Assembly (NCBI RefSeq): GCF_007830125.1
Contig: NZ_VLLG01000005.1
Coordinates: forward strand, 248,001-312,000
Origin: Chitinophaga japonensis
Lineage (GTDB): Bacteria > Bacteroidota > Bacteroidia > Chitinophagales > Chitinophagaceae
DNA length: 64,000 bases
Direction: 5' to 3'
Position 1 is the first letter of the stretch; each line of letters opens with the position of its first letter. The position numbers and the translations under genes were made by a program. Below the pieces are notes generated by a model. That model ran no database searches and had not been told where the DNA came from. It saw only the letters and a program-made list of their open reading frames with translations. Positions 9,171 through 18,248 of this stretch are shown here, one piece after another.

Positions 9171-11416
9171 AAGCTGAACCCGATATTCACATAAGCCCTT
9201 AAGCGCCCGTCCTGGTCGCAGTACATCAGCGAGCCTTCTATAGGGCCCAGGCGGGAGCTGTAGCCGGCCGTCAGCGCATAGCCGCTCAGGTACTTGTAGC
9301 GGCCCTGCACATCCCCGTTAAAATCATACAATGCTACGCCCACCCGGGGCACCAGGAATACGTTCCGCATCACTTCCCGCTGGTACCCCAGTTGCACAAT
9401 GGCGGCGCTGGAAGTGATCACTTCCCCTTCATAAATGCCCGGAAACTGCAACTGGTGATGCGCCACCGTGTTCAGCCCGCCCAGTATGTACCCGTTGCTC
9501 AGGGGCTGGTTGTAATTGTAATTGATGCCGCCTGCAATGCCTAGCTGCAGCGCACTGGCAGGCCCTGCCGGCAGGTGGTACTTCATCTGCAGCATGGCGT
9601 GCTGGTAGTTGCCGAAGGCCAGCCCCAGGGTATCCAGCGGCACCTCGTGCCCATCCCGGTAAGCGCGGTAGCCGGGATGCTGGTTGTATACCCAGCCGGC
9701 TTCAAACTGCAGGTCCATGCCCTTGCGGGGATATATTTTGCGGTCCAGAGAGTTTACGCCGTAGTACACATAGTTGTTCATCTGGTTGCTGTTGCCCCGG
9801 ATCTCCTCTGTGGCGGCAAAGCTGGGCCGGTAATTGAAATACTCCCAGCGCGTGCCTACGCCGATGGCCATCGTGAGGTTCAGCATGTACTGCATATGTA
9901 TCTCCGCATGGGCGTATTTGCTGCGGTACTGCTGCTGGCGCTTGAAGTTCTCGTATATATTCAGGCCGTTATTCTCATAATACACGCCCATCCCGAAGCC
10001 GAAATTTCTTTTCCGCCCCAGGTATTTAAAATACTCGCCCCGCAAACGGGGATTCTCGCTGATGGCGGCCGTAACGGAAGAACGCGAGTTGCGCACCGCA
10101 AAATTGCGCTGCGTCAGGTTCACGATGGCGCTGGCATTGGTGAAGGTGTTGTAGTGCAGCGCAAATTTCACATAGGTCAGCGGGTTTTCTTCCGCTTCAA
10201 TATGCATGCTGCTTTTGGCCGGCCCTTCCGGTATCAACTCATAAGTGATCTGTTTGTAAAAACGGGTGCCGAATACATTGCGCACCGCCTCCCGGAGCTG
10301 CTCCGCGTTGTAGCAGCCATCGGTCTGCAGGTTCAGCCTGCCACGGAAAAACTTTTCGTCGGAGTGCACCAGCCCGTCTATATTAATGGACGTCAGTTCC
10401 ACGTCGGGCGTGAACGGCAGGCGGTCCTTAACGAAAGGAGGGGCGGCAGGATACAGCGCATTCAGGGAGTCCGCCAGCTTTTTGAACACGGGGTACATTT
10501 CCCGGCCCCTGACCTTGCCCAGTTCAATTATGGAATCCACGCTGCCAAAGCTGGCCGCAGAATAATCCTCCAGCTCATGCTGGATATAGATATCGCACAG
10601 TTTGCGGGCCTCCCTGAAATCAACGGCATCCTTGTAAAAGCCCAACTGGTAAAGGATATCGATGGGCGTTACCAGTTCGTCCGCCTTGCGCAGGCCGCCG
10701 CTTACATTGGAACCGATCACGATGTCGGCGCCCATTTCCTTTGCCGTGATCACAGGGAAATTGCGTACCACGCCGCCATCCACCAGCTTGCGGTCCCCGA
10801 TCTTCACCGCGGTAAAAATGGAGGGAATGGCCATGCTGGCCCGCAGGCAGGACACGATATACCCTGTATCCAGGGTCACAATATCGCCGGTAGCCACATC
10901 GGTGGCAATACATTTAAAAGGAATACTGAAATCGGAGAAGTCGCGGACATCCTTTACCGGCCAGCAGAGGCGGGCCAGCTCCAGCCACAACTGCTCCCCG
11001 GTGATCACGCCGGAAGCCAGCTTGGGCTTGCCATATTCAAAAGGTATTTCAACGATGTATTTGTTATACTCACTTTTTTCTTCGTAGGAAATTTCGGTGA
11101 GGGCAGGCTGGTTGGCAAAGAGGTTGTCCCAGTCCAGTTGGTCGGCCAGTACCTCTATGGTGTCGCCGGAATAGCCCATGGCATAGAGCGCGCCCACTAT
11201 GCTGCCCATGCTGGTACCGGTTACGTAGTCGATCTTCAGTCCCGCGCTGTCAATCGCCTGCAGGATGCCGATGTGGGCCAGTCCCTTGGCCCCCCCGCCG
11301 CTAAGCGTCAGCCCTATTTTGGGCCGCTCGCCGCCCGACTGCGCAAAGATCCCGGCAGGGTAAAAACAAATTCCAAGCAGTAAAAAGGCCAATAATATTG
11401 TGCTGTAGCGCTTCAT
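9167..11416 (-). CDS. patatin-like phospholipase with C-terminal outer-membrane barrel
   Basis: This 749-residue protein has a signal peptide (about 1-25). A patatin domain follows with the oxyanion motif SGGGAKG (39-45), the nucleophile motif G-T-S69-M-G and the Asp of a DGG motif near residue 210. A POTRA-like segment (about 340-420) then leads into a BamA/surface-antigen-type beta barrel that ends in the aromatic NIGFSF. This is the patatin-BamA architecture (PlpD-like): a lipolytic domain tethered to or passed through an outer-membrane barrel. All catalytic residues are present. Its stop is fused with that of miaE. The substrate cannot be read from the sequence. Confidence 0.9.
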   Translation of the reverse strand: MKRYSTILLAFLLLGICFYPAGIFAQSGGERPKIGLTLSGGGAKGLAHIGILQAIDSAGLKIDYVTGTSMGSIVGALYAMGYSGDTIEVLADQLDWDNLFANQPALTEISYEEKSEYNKYIVEIPFEYGKPKLASGVITGEQLWLELARLCWPVKDVRDFSDFSIPFKCIATDVATGDIVTLDTGYIVSCLRASMAIPSIFTAVKIGDRKLVDGGVVRNFPVITAKEMGADIVIGSNVSGGLRKADELVTPIDILYQLGFYKDAVDFREARKLCDIYIQHELEDYSAASFGSVDSIIELGKVRGREMYPVFKKLADSLNALYPAAPPFVKDRLPFTPDVELTSINIDGLVHSDEKFFRGRLNLQTDGCYNAEQLREAVRNVFGTRFYKQITYELIPEGPAKSSMHIEAEENPLTYVKFALHYNTFTNASAIVNLTQRNFAVRNSRSSVTAAISENPRLRGEYFKYLGRKRNFGFGMGVYYENNGLNIYENFKRQQQYRSKYAHAEIHMQYMLNLTMAIGVGTRWEYFNYRPSFAATEEIRGNSNQMNNYVYYGVNSLDRKIYPRKGMDLQFEAGWVYNQHPGYRAYRDGHEVPLDTLGLAFGNYQHAMLQMKYHLPAGPASALQLGIAGGINYNYNQPLSNGYILGGLNTVAHHQLQFPGIYEGEVITSSAAIVQLGYQREVMRNVFLVPRVGVALYDFNGDVQGRYKYLSGYALTAGYSSRLGPIEGSLMYCDQDGRLRAYVNIGFSF

Positions 11417-11596
11417 TCCAGTGTCCTGATCCAGATGAGCCGATATTAACGCATCCTATATTGCTAAAGTTAACGGATTCATCTGACAGTATAAACGGCC
11501 ATCTGTTTTATTTCCCCTATAAAAGCTTAAAATATTATAATAAATTTTCTATCTTCTCCCCTTCTATTATAAACGAGCATAACACATTATTCCCGA

Positions 11597-13081
11597 ATGA
11601 AAAACTTGAAAACCGCGCAAAACATCTGGCAGGTGATCTTCGCCTCCTCTGCGGGCACCCTGATAGAATGGTACGATTTCTACATTTTCGGCAGCCTGTC
11701 TGCCATTATCTCCGAGAAATTCTTTCCACCCGCTAACCGGGAGCTGGCCTACATTGCCACCCTGGCCACCTTTGCCGTGGGTTTTATCGTGCGCCCTTTC
11801 GGCGCCATTGTTTTCGGGCGGCTGGGCGACCTGGCGGGACGTAAGTACACCTTCCTGCTAACCCTGCTGATCATGGGCGGCTCCACCTTTGCTATCGGGC
11901 TGGTGCCGGGCTATGCCAGCATCGGGATAGCGGCCCCCATTATCGTGCTGTTGCTACGGCTGCTGCAGGGCCTTGCGCTGGGCGGGGAATACGGCGGCGC
12001 AGCCACTTACGTGGCAGAACATGCGCCGGCGGAAAAACGCGGCTACTATACCAGCTTTATACAAACCACGGCCACGCTGGGACTGTTCGTTTCGCTGGCC
12101 GTTATCCTTATTACCCGGAACCTGATGCGCCCGGAAGAGTTCAATAGCTGGGGATGGCGCATTCCTTTCTGGCTGTCCGTGCTGCTGGTCATCATGTCCT
12201 ATTACATCCGGATACGATTGAAAGAATCTCCCCTGTTCGCGCAGCTCAAGGCGGAAGGCAAAACCTCCCGTAACCCCATCCGGGAAAGCTTTGGCAAAAA
12301 GGAGAACCTGCGGCTGGTGCTGCTGGCCCTGTTTGGCGCCGCCATGGGGCAGGGCGTGGTATGGTATACCGGCCAGTTCTACGCGCTCTCCTTCCTGCAA
12401 AAAACCATGCAACTGGAATTTGTGCAGTCGAATGTGATCATTGCCATTGCGCTGGTGCTGGGCACTCCTTTCTTTATCTTTTTCGGCAGACTGTCCGACA
12501 AGATCGGGCGTAAAAAGATCATGATGGGCGGTATGCTGCTGGGCGCCCTGGCCTATTACCCTATTTACCATGCCATGGATAGTACGGTGAACCTGCAGCA
12601 GAAGCAGGAACTGGCCGGGCAGTACCGCATTGAAAGCAACATGACCCGCAACAGCGACGGCGTAAGCACGGAAAGGACCGCCCGCGTGCATACCTATACG
12701 GACGGCACCCGGGTAAGGGACATTACTACCGTTACCAATGGCAAGACCGAAAACAGCAAGGAGATCCTGGTCAGCACGCCCACACTGGCCTGGCTGGTAT
12801 TCCTGGTGTTCATCCAGGTGATATTCGTGACCATGGCTTACGGCCCCATTGCCGCTTTCCTGGTAGAGCTGTTTCCCACGCGCATCCGCTACACCTCCAT
12901 GTCGCTGCCCTATCATATCGGCAACGGGGTGTTTGGCGGCCTGCTGCCTACCATCTCCACCCTGCTGGTAACACAAACGGGCAACCACCTGGCCGGGCTG
13001 ATCTATCCTATTGGCATTGCGCTGATCTGCTTTTTCATAGGTACCTTCTTTATTAAAGAAAGGAGCGGTATTAATAATTAA
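11597..13081 (+). CDS. MFS transporter, metabolite:H+ symporter (MHS) type
   Basis: A 494-residue, 12-helix carrier. The start SSAGTLIEWYDFYIFG and the motif GRLGDLAGRK after helix 2 are typical of the MHS group (ProP, ShiA, KgtP-like), which takes up organic acids or osmolytes with protons. A second GR.SDKIGRKK lies after helix 7. A polar insert of about 65 residues (about 335-400, rich in Thr, Arg and Asn) sits in the loop after helix 8, where MHS proteins usually have a short turn. Transcribed divergently from the patatin gene across 180 bp; the 3' end overlaps the GSCFA gene by 11 bp. Substrate unknown. Confidence 0.85.
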   Translation: MKNLKTAQNIWQVIFASSAGTLIEWYDFYIFGSLSAIISEKFFPPANRELAYIATLATFAVGFIVRPFGAIVFGRLGDLAGRKYTFLLTLLIMGGSTFAIGLVPGYASIGIAAPIIVLLLRLLQGLALGGEYGGAATYVAEHAPAEKRGYYTSFIQTTATLGLFVSLAVILITRNLMRPEEFNSWGWRIPFWLSVLLVIMSYYIRIRLKESPLFAQLKAEGKTSRNPIRESFGKKENLRLVLLALFGAAMGQGVVWYTGQFYALSFLQKTMQLEFVQSNVIIAIALVLGTPFFIFFGRLSDKIGRKKIMMGGMLLGALAYYPIYHAMDSTVNLQQKQELAGQYRIESNMTRNSDGVSTERTARVHTYTDGTRVRDITTVTNGKTENSKEILVSTPTLAWLVFLVFIQVIFVTMAYGPIAAFLVELFPTRIRYTSMSLPYHIGNGVFGGLLPTISTLLVTQTGNHLAGLIYPIGIALICFFIGTFFIKERSGINN

Positions 13082-14045
13082 AATGCTTCCGCATTTCCTC
13101 CCATTGCAGGTAAGGATGCTCCTGCTGTAATTGCTCCACCTTGCGCGCATAGGTCTGCAGGAACTGGCGGTGCTGCGGGCTATCGGGGTTAAAAGGCCGG
13201 TGCCGGGCCGCGCGGTTTATACCGGCAATGGCCTGCAGGAGCTGCCGGCTGCCGGGGTGCACGCAGTGCTGCACAAAATGCTCCCACACGTAATTGACGG
13301 CGGTTTCATTGGGGTGCACCAGGTCGTCTTTATAAAAGCGGTAATCACGCAGGTCGTCTATCACCAGCTCATAGGCCGGGAAATAGTGCAGGCGGTCAAA
13401 TTTATGGACCAGGTGATGCACGGCCTGCAGCAGCACGGCCTTGCTGAGATTATTCTCCACTACCCCGTCGCGGGCATAGCGCACCGGGCTCACGGTAAAG
13501 AGTATATGTACTTCGCGGTTGCTGAAGAAAAGGCGGTGCATCATACTGTCCAGCGCCGCAATGATCTCGTCCGCGCCCAGCAGCTTTTTCTGAAAAGCCG
13601 CCATAGGCACTTTATGGCAATTGGCCACTAACTGCCCGGTTTCCTTTAACACATAGGCATGCGCCGATCCCAGGGTAATGACCAGCCAGCGGGCTTCCTG
13701 CAGGCGGCGGGCGGCCTGCTGCTGCAGGGTATTGATCTTTTCCAGCGCAGCAGCCGGCGTGAGCGCAGAGAAGCGGCTGTGATGGTCCCAGCTATGCCAG
13801 CCGTCGTTGTGCATAAACAGGTCCGCTTCCGTATACTGCTTTTGATCCAGGTAACTGTGCACGGCTTTGGCAATGCTGAGGGGATTGTACAGGATGCCAT
13901 GCGGGTTGACCAGGGCGGGAAACAAATGTTCCTGCAGCTTTCCGCCCATCTCTTCTGCAAAACAGGAGCCCATCAACAGCAGCGGGTCCCGGTATTCCAG
14001 TGCCGGTTGCAAAGGAGCGATGGGAAAGGTGAGGCGAAAGTCCAT
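13071..14045 (-). CDS. GSCFA domain protein
   Basis: A 324-residue protein with the family hallmark G-S-C-F-A-E-E-G near residue 27. The family is an SGNH/GDSL-like hydrolase fold: the Ser of GSCFA is the likely nucleophile, and D..H (DDLVHPN near 240) supplies the other catalytic residues. The internal LVITLGSAHAY and FTVSPVRYARDG segments are typical. No signal peptide, so cytoplasmic. Probably an O-acyl esterase or transferase; the substrate is not known for the family. It lies 17 bp downstream of the lyase gene on the same strand, a possible operon. Confidence 0.88.
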   Translation of the reverse strand: MDFRLTFPIAPLQPALEYRDPLLLMGSCFAEEMGGKLQEHLFPALVNPHGILYNPLSIAKAVHSYLDQKQYTEADLFMHNDGWHSWDHHSRFSALTPAAALEKINTLQQQAARRLQEARWLVITLGSAHAYVLKETGQLVANCHKVPMAAFQKKLLGADEIIAALDSMMHRLFFSNREVHILFTVSPVRYARDGVVENNLSKAVLLQAVHHLVHKFDRLHYFPAYELVIDDLRDYRFYKDDLVHPNETAVNYVWEHFVQHCVHPGSRQLLQAIAGINRAARHRPFNPDSPQHRQFLQTYARKVEQLQQEHPYLQWEEMRKHFNY

Positions 14046-14062
14046 AGGCCGTTATTCGTTGT

Positions 14063-14911
14063 TTATGGCATGAATATCTTGTCCGCCAGGCGTTGGGCGG
14101 CTTGTAACGCAGGTTGGTTCAGGGTAAGCGGTTCCCTGTGCTGCTCGCAGAACCACAGCAGGTTTTCCGTGGCCAGGTTGCCCACCAGGTCGTCCTTGGC
14201 CATGGGGCATCCGCCGATACCCCGGATGGTGCTGTCAAAACGCCGGCAGCCCTTTACGTAAGCCGCGGCTACCTTTTCCTCCCAGTTGTGCGGGGCCGAA
14301 TGGAAATGCGCGCCAAACTCCACACCCGGGTAAGCCGGCACCAACTGCGCAAATAACTGCGTGATGGTATCCGGGCTCGCCACTCCTACAGTATCTGCCA
14401 GGGAAATGATCGAAATATCCAGGGCTGCCAGCTCCTCCACCCATTGCAGGGCGATCCCGGCATCATAGGGATCGCCGTAAGGATTGCCGAAGCCCATGGA
14501 AATATATACCACCAACTGTTTCCGGTTCTTGATGCATAGCTCCTGCAGGGTTTGCACCAGTTCCAGTGATTCGGCGATGGTCTTGTTGGTATTTCTTAGC
14601 TGGAAAGTTTCAGAGATGGAAAAAGGATAGCCGAGGTAGGTGATCTCATCGAACATCACGGCCTCTTCGGCCCCGCGCTGGTTGGCCACAATAGCCAGCA
14701 GCCGGCTCCCCGCCGCCGGTAGCTGCAGCTTTGAGAGCACCGCCGCCGTATCGGCCATCTGCGGCATGGCCTTGGGCGATACGAAGCTGCCAAAGTCGAT
14801 CGTGTCAAAACCTACCTGCAGCAGGGCGTTGAGATAGTTTACCTTATCAGCAGTGGAGATGGGATGGTACCATCCCTGCATCGCATCACGCGGACATTCG
14901 ATCAGTTTCAT
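14063..14911 (-). CDS. hydroxymethylglutaryl-CoA lyase-like enzyme
   Basis: A 282-residue TIM-barrel protein of the DRE-TIM metallolyase family. It begins LIECPRDAMQG, the form of the signature that supplies the catalytic Arg and the metal Asp, then FDTIDFGSFVSPKAMPQM as in HMG-CoA lyases, ISLADTVGVA, and the metal-binding HFHSAP near residue 205. The G.GGCPMAKD segment near 232 carries the active-site Cys. Expected reaction: cleavage of HMG-CoA to acetoacetate and acetyl-CoA (leucine catabolism or ketone metabolism). No other leucine pathway genes are adjacent, so a related acyl-CoA lyase is possible. Confidence 0.82.
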   Translation of the reverse strand: MKLIECPRDAMQGWYHPISTADKVNYLNALLQVGFDTIDFGSFVSPKAMPQMADTAAVLSKLQLPAAGSRLLAIVANQRGAEEAVMFDEITYLGYPFSISETFQLRNTNKTIAESLELVQTLQELCIKNRKQLVVYISMGFGNPYGDPYDAGIALQWVEELAALDISIISLADTVGVASPDTITQLFAQLVPAYPGVEFGAHFHSAPHNWEEKVAAAYVKGCRRFDSTIRGIGGCPMAKDDLVGNLATENLLWFCEQHREPLTLNQPALQAAQRLADKIFMP

Positions 14912-15014
14912 TTTAATTAAGAATTAAAAATTAATAATTAATAACCGTACCCCCAGTGCCTTAATGCAACATTATTGTTACAGAAATTATTAATTATTCA
15001 TTATTAATTATTTA
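14912..15014. repeat. AT-rich inverted-repeat element, copy 1
   Basis: Arms of repeated TTAATAATTAAT words flank a core of about 38 bp. Read on the minus strand the core begins TGTAACAATAATGTTG and ends GGGGTACGG, matching the copy at 60983-61095. The element fills the whole gap between rlmB and the lyase gene, and its right end supplies the rlmB stop codon (15012-15014). Confidence 0.75.
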
Positions 15015-15776
15015 ATTGCTCCGCTGCTTCATCCCTTCATATAAAATAATACCCGCAGCCACGGAGACATTAAAGGATTCAAAGTTGTTCTGCATGGGAA
15101 TATGGAAGAGCACGTCCGCGGCTTTTAACAGGGCCGGGTATACGCCTTTGTCCTCCGATCCCATGATCACGGCTACGGGCTCTTTCAGGTTGCAGTCATA
15201 GAGCTTTTCTTTGGCCTCCATTTCGCTGGCCATCACTTTGATGCCATTGAGGTGCAGGGTGTCTACGGCTTTCAGCAGGCTGTTCACCCGGCAGACCGCT
15301 ATTTTTTCCAGCGCCCCGGCGGAGGATTTCACTGCTTCCTCGTTCAGCGCGGCAATGCCCTTGTCTGGGATGATGATGGCCTGCGCGCCGCAGCAAACGG
15401 CGCTGCGGGCAATGGCGCCGATATTGCGCACATCGGTAATACCGTCCAGTATCAGGAACAGGGGCGTTTGTCCCTGCTCTATGGTATGCGAGATCACGTC
15501 CTGCAGGTCCAGGTAGCTGACGCGGGCGGTAATGGCAATGCAGCCCTGGTGGCTGGCCTGTGTAAGGCCGTTCAGCTTTTCTACCGGCACCAGGTTCACC
15601 GGGATGTTGTATTGCGCCGCCAGTTGTTTGATGCGGGGGATGATGTCGCCGGTAGCGTTGCGCTGCATAAAAATACGCTCTATCGCCTTGCCTGCCTGTA
15701 TCGCTTCCACCACCGGCTGCCGCCCTATCACCATAGCCGAGGCTTTGGGCCGGGGGGCGTGTTTCTTAAAATTCAT
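15012..15776 (-). CDS. rlmB: 23S rRNA (guanosine-2'-O)-methyltransferase RlmB, TrmH family
   Basis: This 254-residue SpoU/TrmH-type SPOUT methyltransferase has an N-terminal substrate-binding part beginning VIGRQPVVEAIQ. The knotted C-terminal domain carries the three family motifs: LDGITDVRNIGAIARSA (motif 1, near 110), VAVIMGSEDKGV (motif 2, near 200) and F.SFNVSVAAGI (motif 3, near 235). RlmB methylates G2251 of 23S rRNA; close relatives modify other sites, so the exact nucleotide is inferred. The stop codon lies in an AT-rich repeat element. Confidence 0.9.
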   Translation of the reverse strand: MNFKKHAPRPKASAMVIGRQPVVEAIQAGKAIERIFMQRNATGDIIPRIKQLAAQYNIPVNLVPVEKLNGLTQASHQGCIAITARVSYLDLQDVISHTIEQGQTPLFLILDGITDVRNIGAIARSAVCCGAQAIIIPDKGIAALNEEAVKSSAGALEKIAVCRVNSLLKAVDTLHLNGIKVMASEMEAKEKLYDCNLKEPVAVIMGSEDKGVYPALLKAADVLFHIPMQNNFESFNVSVAAGIILYEGMKQRSN

Positions 15777-15789
15777 GCTGCAAAATACG

Positions 15790-16350
15790 TCAAATCTCCC
15801 CTTCCAGCATCATCAGCTTTATCTTCATAATGGCCGCTATGGAAATGGAATCTGTAATGCGGTGGTCTTTCACCATCTGGTAGGCCTGTTCAAAAGGGAT
15901 GCGCTGCACGGTCAGTTGCTCGGTCTCCTCGGGCTGTGCGGCATGCTGTTCCAGGTCGCGGGCCAGGTATACGATGCCGGTTTCATCGGAAACGGAGTTG
16001 GAAAGGTGCATATGCACAATGGGGGTCCAGTGGTGCGCCACCAGGCCGGCTTCTTCCAGCAGCTCGCGTTTGGCGGATACCAGCGCATCCTCCCCCAACG
16101 GGCCGCCACCCTCGGGTATTTCCCAGGAGAACTGTTCCAGCGGGAAACGGTACTGTCCTACCAGGTAGATATGCTGCGCTTCGTCCAGGGCCACCACGCC
16201 AATGGCCAGGTTCTTGAAATGCACCACGCCGTAAATGCCCTGGCCGCCGTTGGGATTGATCACCTGGTGCTCCGTGAGCCGTATCCATTTATTGTCATAC
16301 TGTACCTCGCTGGATAGTATTTTCCAGGGATTATTGTGCATTGTTTCCAT
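15790..16350 (-). CDS. Nudix hydrolase, ADP-ribose pyrophosphatase-like
   Basis: This 186-residue protein has a perfect Nudix box near residues 82-104 (G-x5-E-x7-REL-x-EE-x-GL). It starts with the WKILSSEVQYDNKWIRLTEHQV pattern common in ADP-ribose/NDP-sugar pyrophosphatases and has the EIPEGGG entry to the box seen in that group. Predicted role is housecleaning of ADP-ribose or related nucleotide sugars in the cytoplasm. It precedes rlmB with 13 bp between them, so co-transcription is likely. Confidence 0.88.
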   Translation of the reverse strand: METMHNNPWKILSSEVQYDNKWIRLTEHQVINPNGGQGIYGVVHFKNLAIGVVALDEAQHIYLVGQYRFPLEQFSWEIPEGGGPLGEDALVSAKRELLEEAGLVAHHWTPIVHMHLSNSVSDETGIVYLARDLEQHAAQPEETEQLTVQRIPFEQAYQMVKDHRITDSISIAAIMKIKLMMLEGEI

Positions 16351-16362
16351 CCCATAAAGATA

Positions 16363-16803
16363 TCAAACGCCCAGGTAATAGTAGTCGCAGGCACTGTCTA
16401 TCTCAAAGCCCATTTTTTCGTACAGGGCCTTTGCGTTGGCATTGCTGGAATAGGTCTGCAGCATGATCCATTTGGCGCTGGTATCCTGCGCCAGCTCCCT
16501 GGCGGCGTTTATTAATGCGCGGCCGGCGCCCAGGTTGCGGTATTGCGGCAGCACAAACAGGTCGTTCAGTACCCAGGCGCGCTGCATGCCTACGGAGGTA
16601 AAAAAGGGATACAATTGCGTAAAACCCACCAGTTCCCCGCCTTCCATCGCCATAAAGATCACGCTTTCCCGGTTGCGCAGCCGCTCTGCCAGGAAAGCCT
16701 CCGCGCCCGGCAGGTCCGGCGCCTGTTCATAGTATACGCGGTACGCGTCAAATAATACCGCCACGGCGGCGGCATGTTCGGTGGTAGCTTGTTGTATGGT
16801 CAT
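16363..16803 (-). CDS. GNAT family N-acetyltransferase
   Basis: About 146 residues from the ATG at 16803 (MTIQQATTEHAAAVAVLF, a normal GNAT first strand). A longer in-frame extension to 16899 runs through a terminator hairpin and is rejected. The acetyl-CoA-binding signature LPQYRNLGAGRALINAA is near residues 82-98 and a later ALYEKMGFEID is typical. Substrate unknown. The T-tract of the upstream terminator ends only 18 bp before this start, so its promoter must overlap the terminator or transcription must read through. Confidence 0.88.
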   Translation of the reverse strand: MTIQQATTEHAAAVAVLFDAYRVYYEQAPDLPGAEAFLAERLRNRESVIFMAMEGGELVGFTQLYPFFTSVGMQRAWVLNDLFVLPQYRNLGAGRALINAARELAQDTSAKWIMLQTYSSNANAKALYEKMGFEIDSACDYYYLGV

Positions 16804-16821
16804 CGGCGTAAAATTAATGGC

Positions 16822-16861
16822 AAAAAAAAGATGCCCGCCCCGGTAAATACCGGTGGGCATC
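16822..16861 (-). terminator. rho-independent terminator after the DinB gene
   Basis: On the minus strand a stem GATGCCC..CCGGTA / TACCGG..GGGCATC (16830-16861) is followed by eight T residues (16829-16822). It lies 30 bp beyond the DinB stop and just upstream of the GNAT start. Confidence 0.85.
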
Positions 16862-16891
16862 TGTTCTATACTTCTATCTAAATCGTCGTTG

Positions 16892-17344
16892 TTAATCATG
16901 CGCCTGCAGTTGGCGCAGGTGGTGCTGCAGGTGGGCCAGGTAATCCTGCACCCAGTATTCCAGGGTGGCCGGTGCGTTGTTGCCTATTTTGCAGGTTTGT
17001 TGCAACGCTTCAGCCGGGATCAGCGCCATCGCACGCGCCAGGTTGCGGTTGATGGCCGCCCAGGTGTGGATCAGGGTGTCCCAGCCGGCCTCCCGGTATT
17101 GCTGCGCCTGCACCCAGAAATCCTGGTCATAGCCCGGCGCTTCCAGCGGCCCCTGCTGCGCGCGTATAAAACGCACATGGTTGTTCAGGGCGGAATCTAT
17201 CAAATGGCCCAGTATTTCCTTCTTGCACCATTTGCCGGGCGCAGGGGCGATGGCCGCCTCCTCCCCTGTAAACTGCTGCAGGCGCGGCACAGCCGCCGCT
17301 ATCGTTTGTTCCAGCCCGCGGGCCGTTTGTTCAGCTAAGTTCAT
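16892..17344 (-). CDS. DinB family protein
   Basis: 150 residues forming the DinB/DUF664 four-helix bundle. It starts with the usual NLAEQTARGLEQ helix, then KWCKKEILGHLIDSALNNHVRF near residue 40 with the first metal His, and ends HLQHHLRQL with the second metal site. The fold binds a divalent metal and includes bacillithiol transferases and many proteins of unknown role. The start overlaps the end of the transporter gene by 14 bp, so the two are translationally linked. A second, distant DinB protein lies at 23700-24161. Confidence 0.82.
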   Translation of the reverse strand: MNLAEQTARGLEQTIAAAVPRLQQFTGEEAAIAPAPGKWCKKEILGHLIDSALNNHVRFIRAQQGPLEAPGYDQDFWVQAQQYREAGWDTLIHTWAAINRNLARAMALIPAEALQQTCKIGNNAPATLEYWVQDYLAHLQHHLRQLQAHD

Positions 17345-18248
17345 AAGTCGCTTTGTTTTTGTTGACTGCCGTATTCACCATATAAACACCGGTCAGCGTA
17401 ACAAGGCATGACAGGCCGGTGATCCAGTTCAATTGTTCGTCCAGCACCATCCAGCCCAGCAGCACGGCTACAATGGGATTGATGTAGGCATATACGGAAG
17501 CCAGTGAAGGCGGCAGGTTATTTAAGGTGTATACATAAGCGGAGTACCCGAGTATGGAACCGAAAAAGATCAGGTACAGCAGGCTGCCCCAGAGCTCCCC
17601 GGTAAACTCCGCCTGCCGGAACTCCCCGGTGAGCAGGGTGATCACCAGCATCACGATGCCGCTGAACAGCATTTCAAAGCCGGCACCGTAGAGATAGTTC
17701 ACCTCCAGCGCCCACTTGGCCGTCAGCACGGAGCCCATGGACCAGCAAAGACAACTGATCAGTATCAGCATGATGCCGAAGCGGAAGTCCGGGTTCATCA
17801 GGTCGCCCAGGTAATCGGAGAAGATGCCCGCCACGCCTACAAAACCGATGAACATACCAGCTACCAGCAGGGGCGACAGCCGGCCCTTCTGCTGCACCAT
17901 GAAAAAGCTGAAAATGGTCATCCAGATGGGTACCGTAGCGGCGATGATGGCGGCCAGCCCGCTGGGAATGTACTGCACGGCCCAGGTCATCAGGCCGTTG
18001 GCCCCTACCAGCATCATCAGGCCGATGAAGAACAGGCGCGACAGCACCTCTTTCCCCGGCAGCCTGAATCCCTTCAGCAGGAAGAAGCCTGTGATCAGCA
18101 GCCCCGCCACCGTTTGCCGGATGCCGGACAGCATGAGGCCGTGCATGTGCTGTACCCCGATGCGGGCGGCCAGGTAGGTGGTACCCCAGAAAATGCTTAC
18201 AATGGCCAGCGCCAGGTAAGCTTTTGTTGTATGATTAGATGCTTGCAT
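17331..18248 (-). CDS. EamA/DMT family exporter
   Basis: About 305 residues from the ATG at 18248, which overlaps the upstream decarboxylase end by 14 bp. It has ten predicted membrane helices in two EamA halves. The start ALAIVSIFWGTTYLAARIG and the second-half GSILGYSAYVYTLNNLPPSLASVYAYINPIVA are typical of RhaT/YdcZ/RarD-like drug/metabolite exporters. Overlap with the PLP decarboxylase suggests it may export an amine or amino acid made by that enzyme; this is inference from context. Confidence 0.87.
   Translation of the reverse strand: MQASNHTTKAYLALAIVSIFWGTTYLAARIGVQHMHGLMLSGIRQTVAGLLITGFFLLKGFRLPGKEVLSRLFFIGLMMLVGANGLMTWAVQYIPSGLAAIIAATVPIWMTIFSFFMVQQKGRLSPLLVAGMFIGFVGVAGIFSDYLGDLMNPDFRFGIMLILISCLCWSMGSVLTAKWALEVNYLYGAGFEMLFSGIVMLVITLLTGEFRQAEFTGELWGSLLYLIFFGSILGYSAYVYTLNNLPPSLASVYAYINPIVAVLLGWMVLDEQLNWITGLSCLVTLTGVYMVNTAVNKNKATYELS

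Noticed and set aside
9575-11383. 602-codon plus-strand frame
   Set aside because: Lies wholly antisense to the patatin-BamA gene, which has a signal peptide and all catalytic motifs; the antisense product has no domain pattern.
16804-16899. Longer start of the GNAT protein
   Set aside because: The extension translates the terminator hairpin of the preceding gene.
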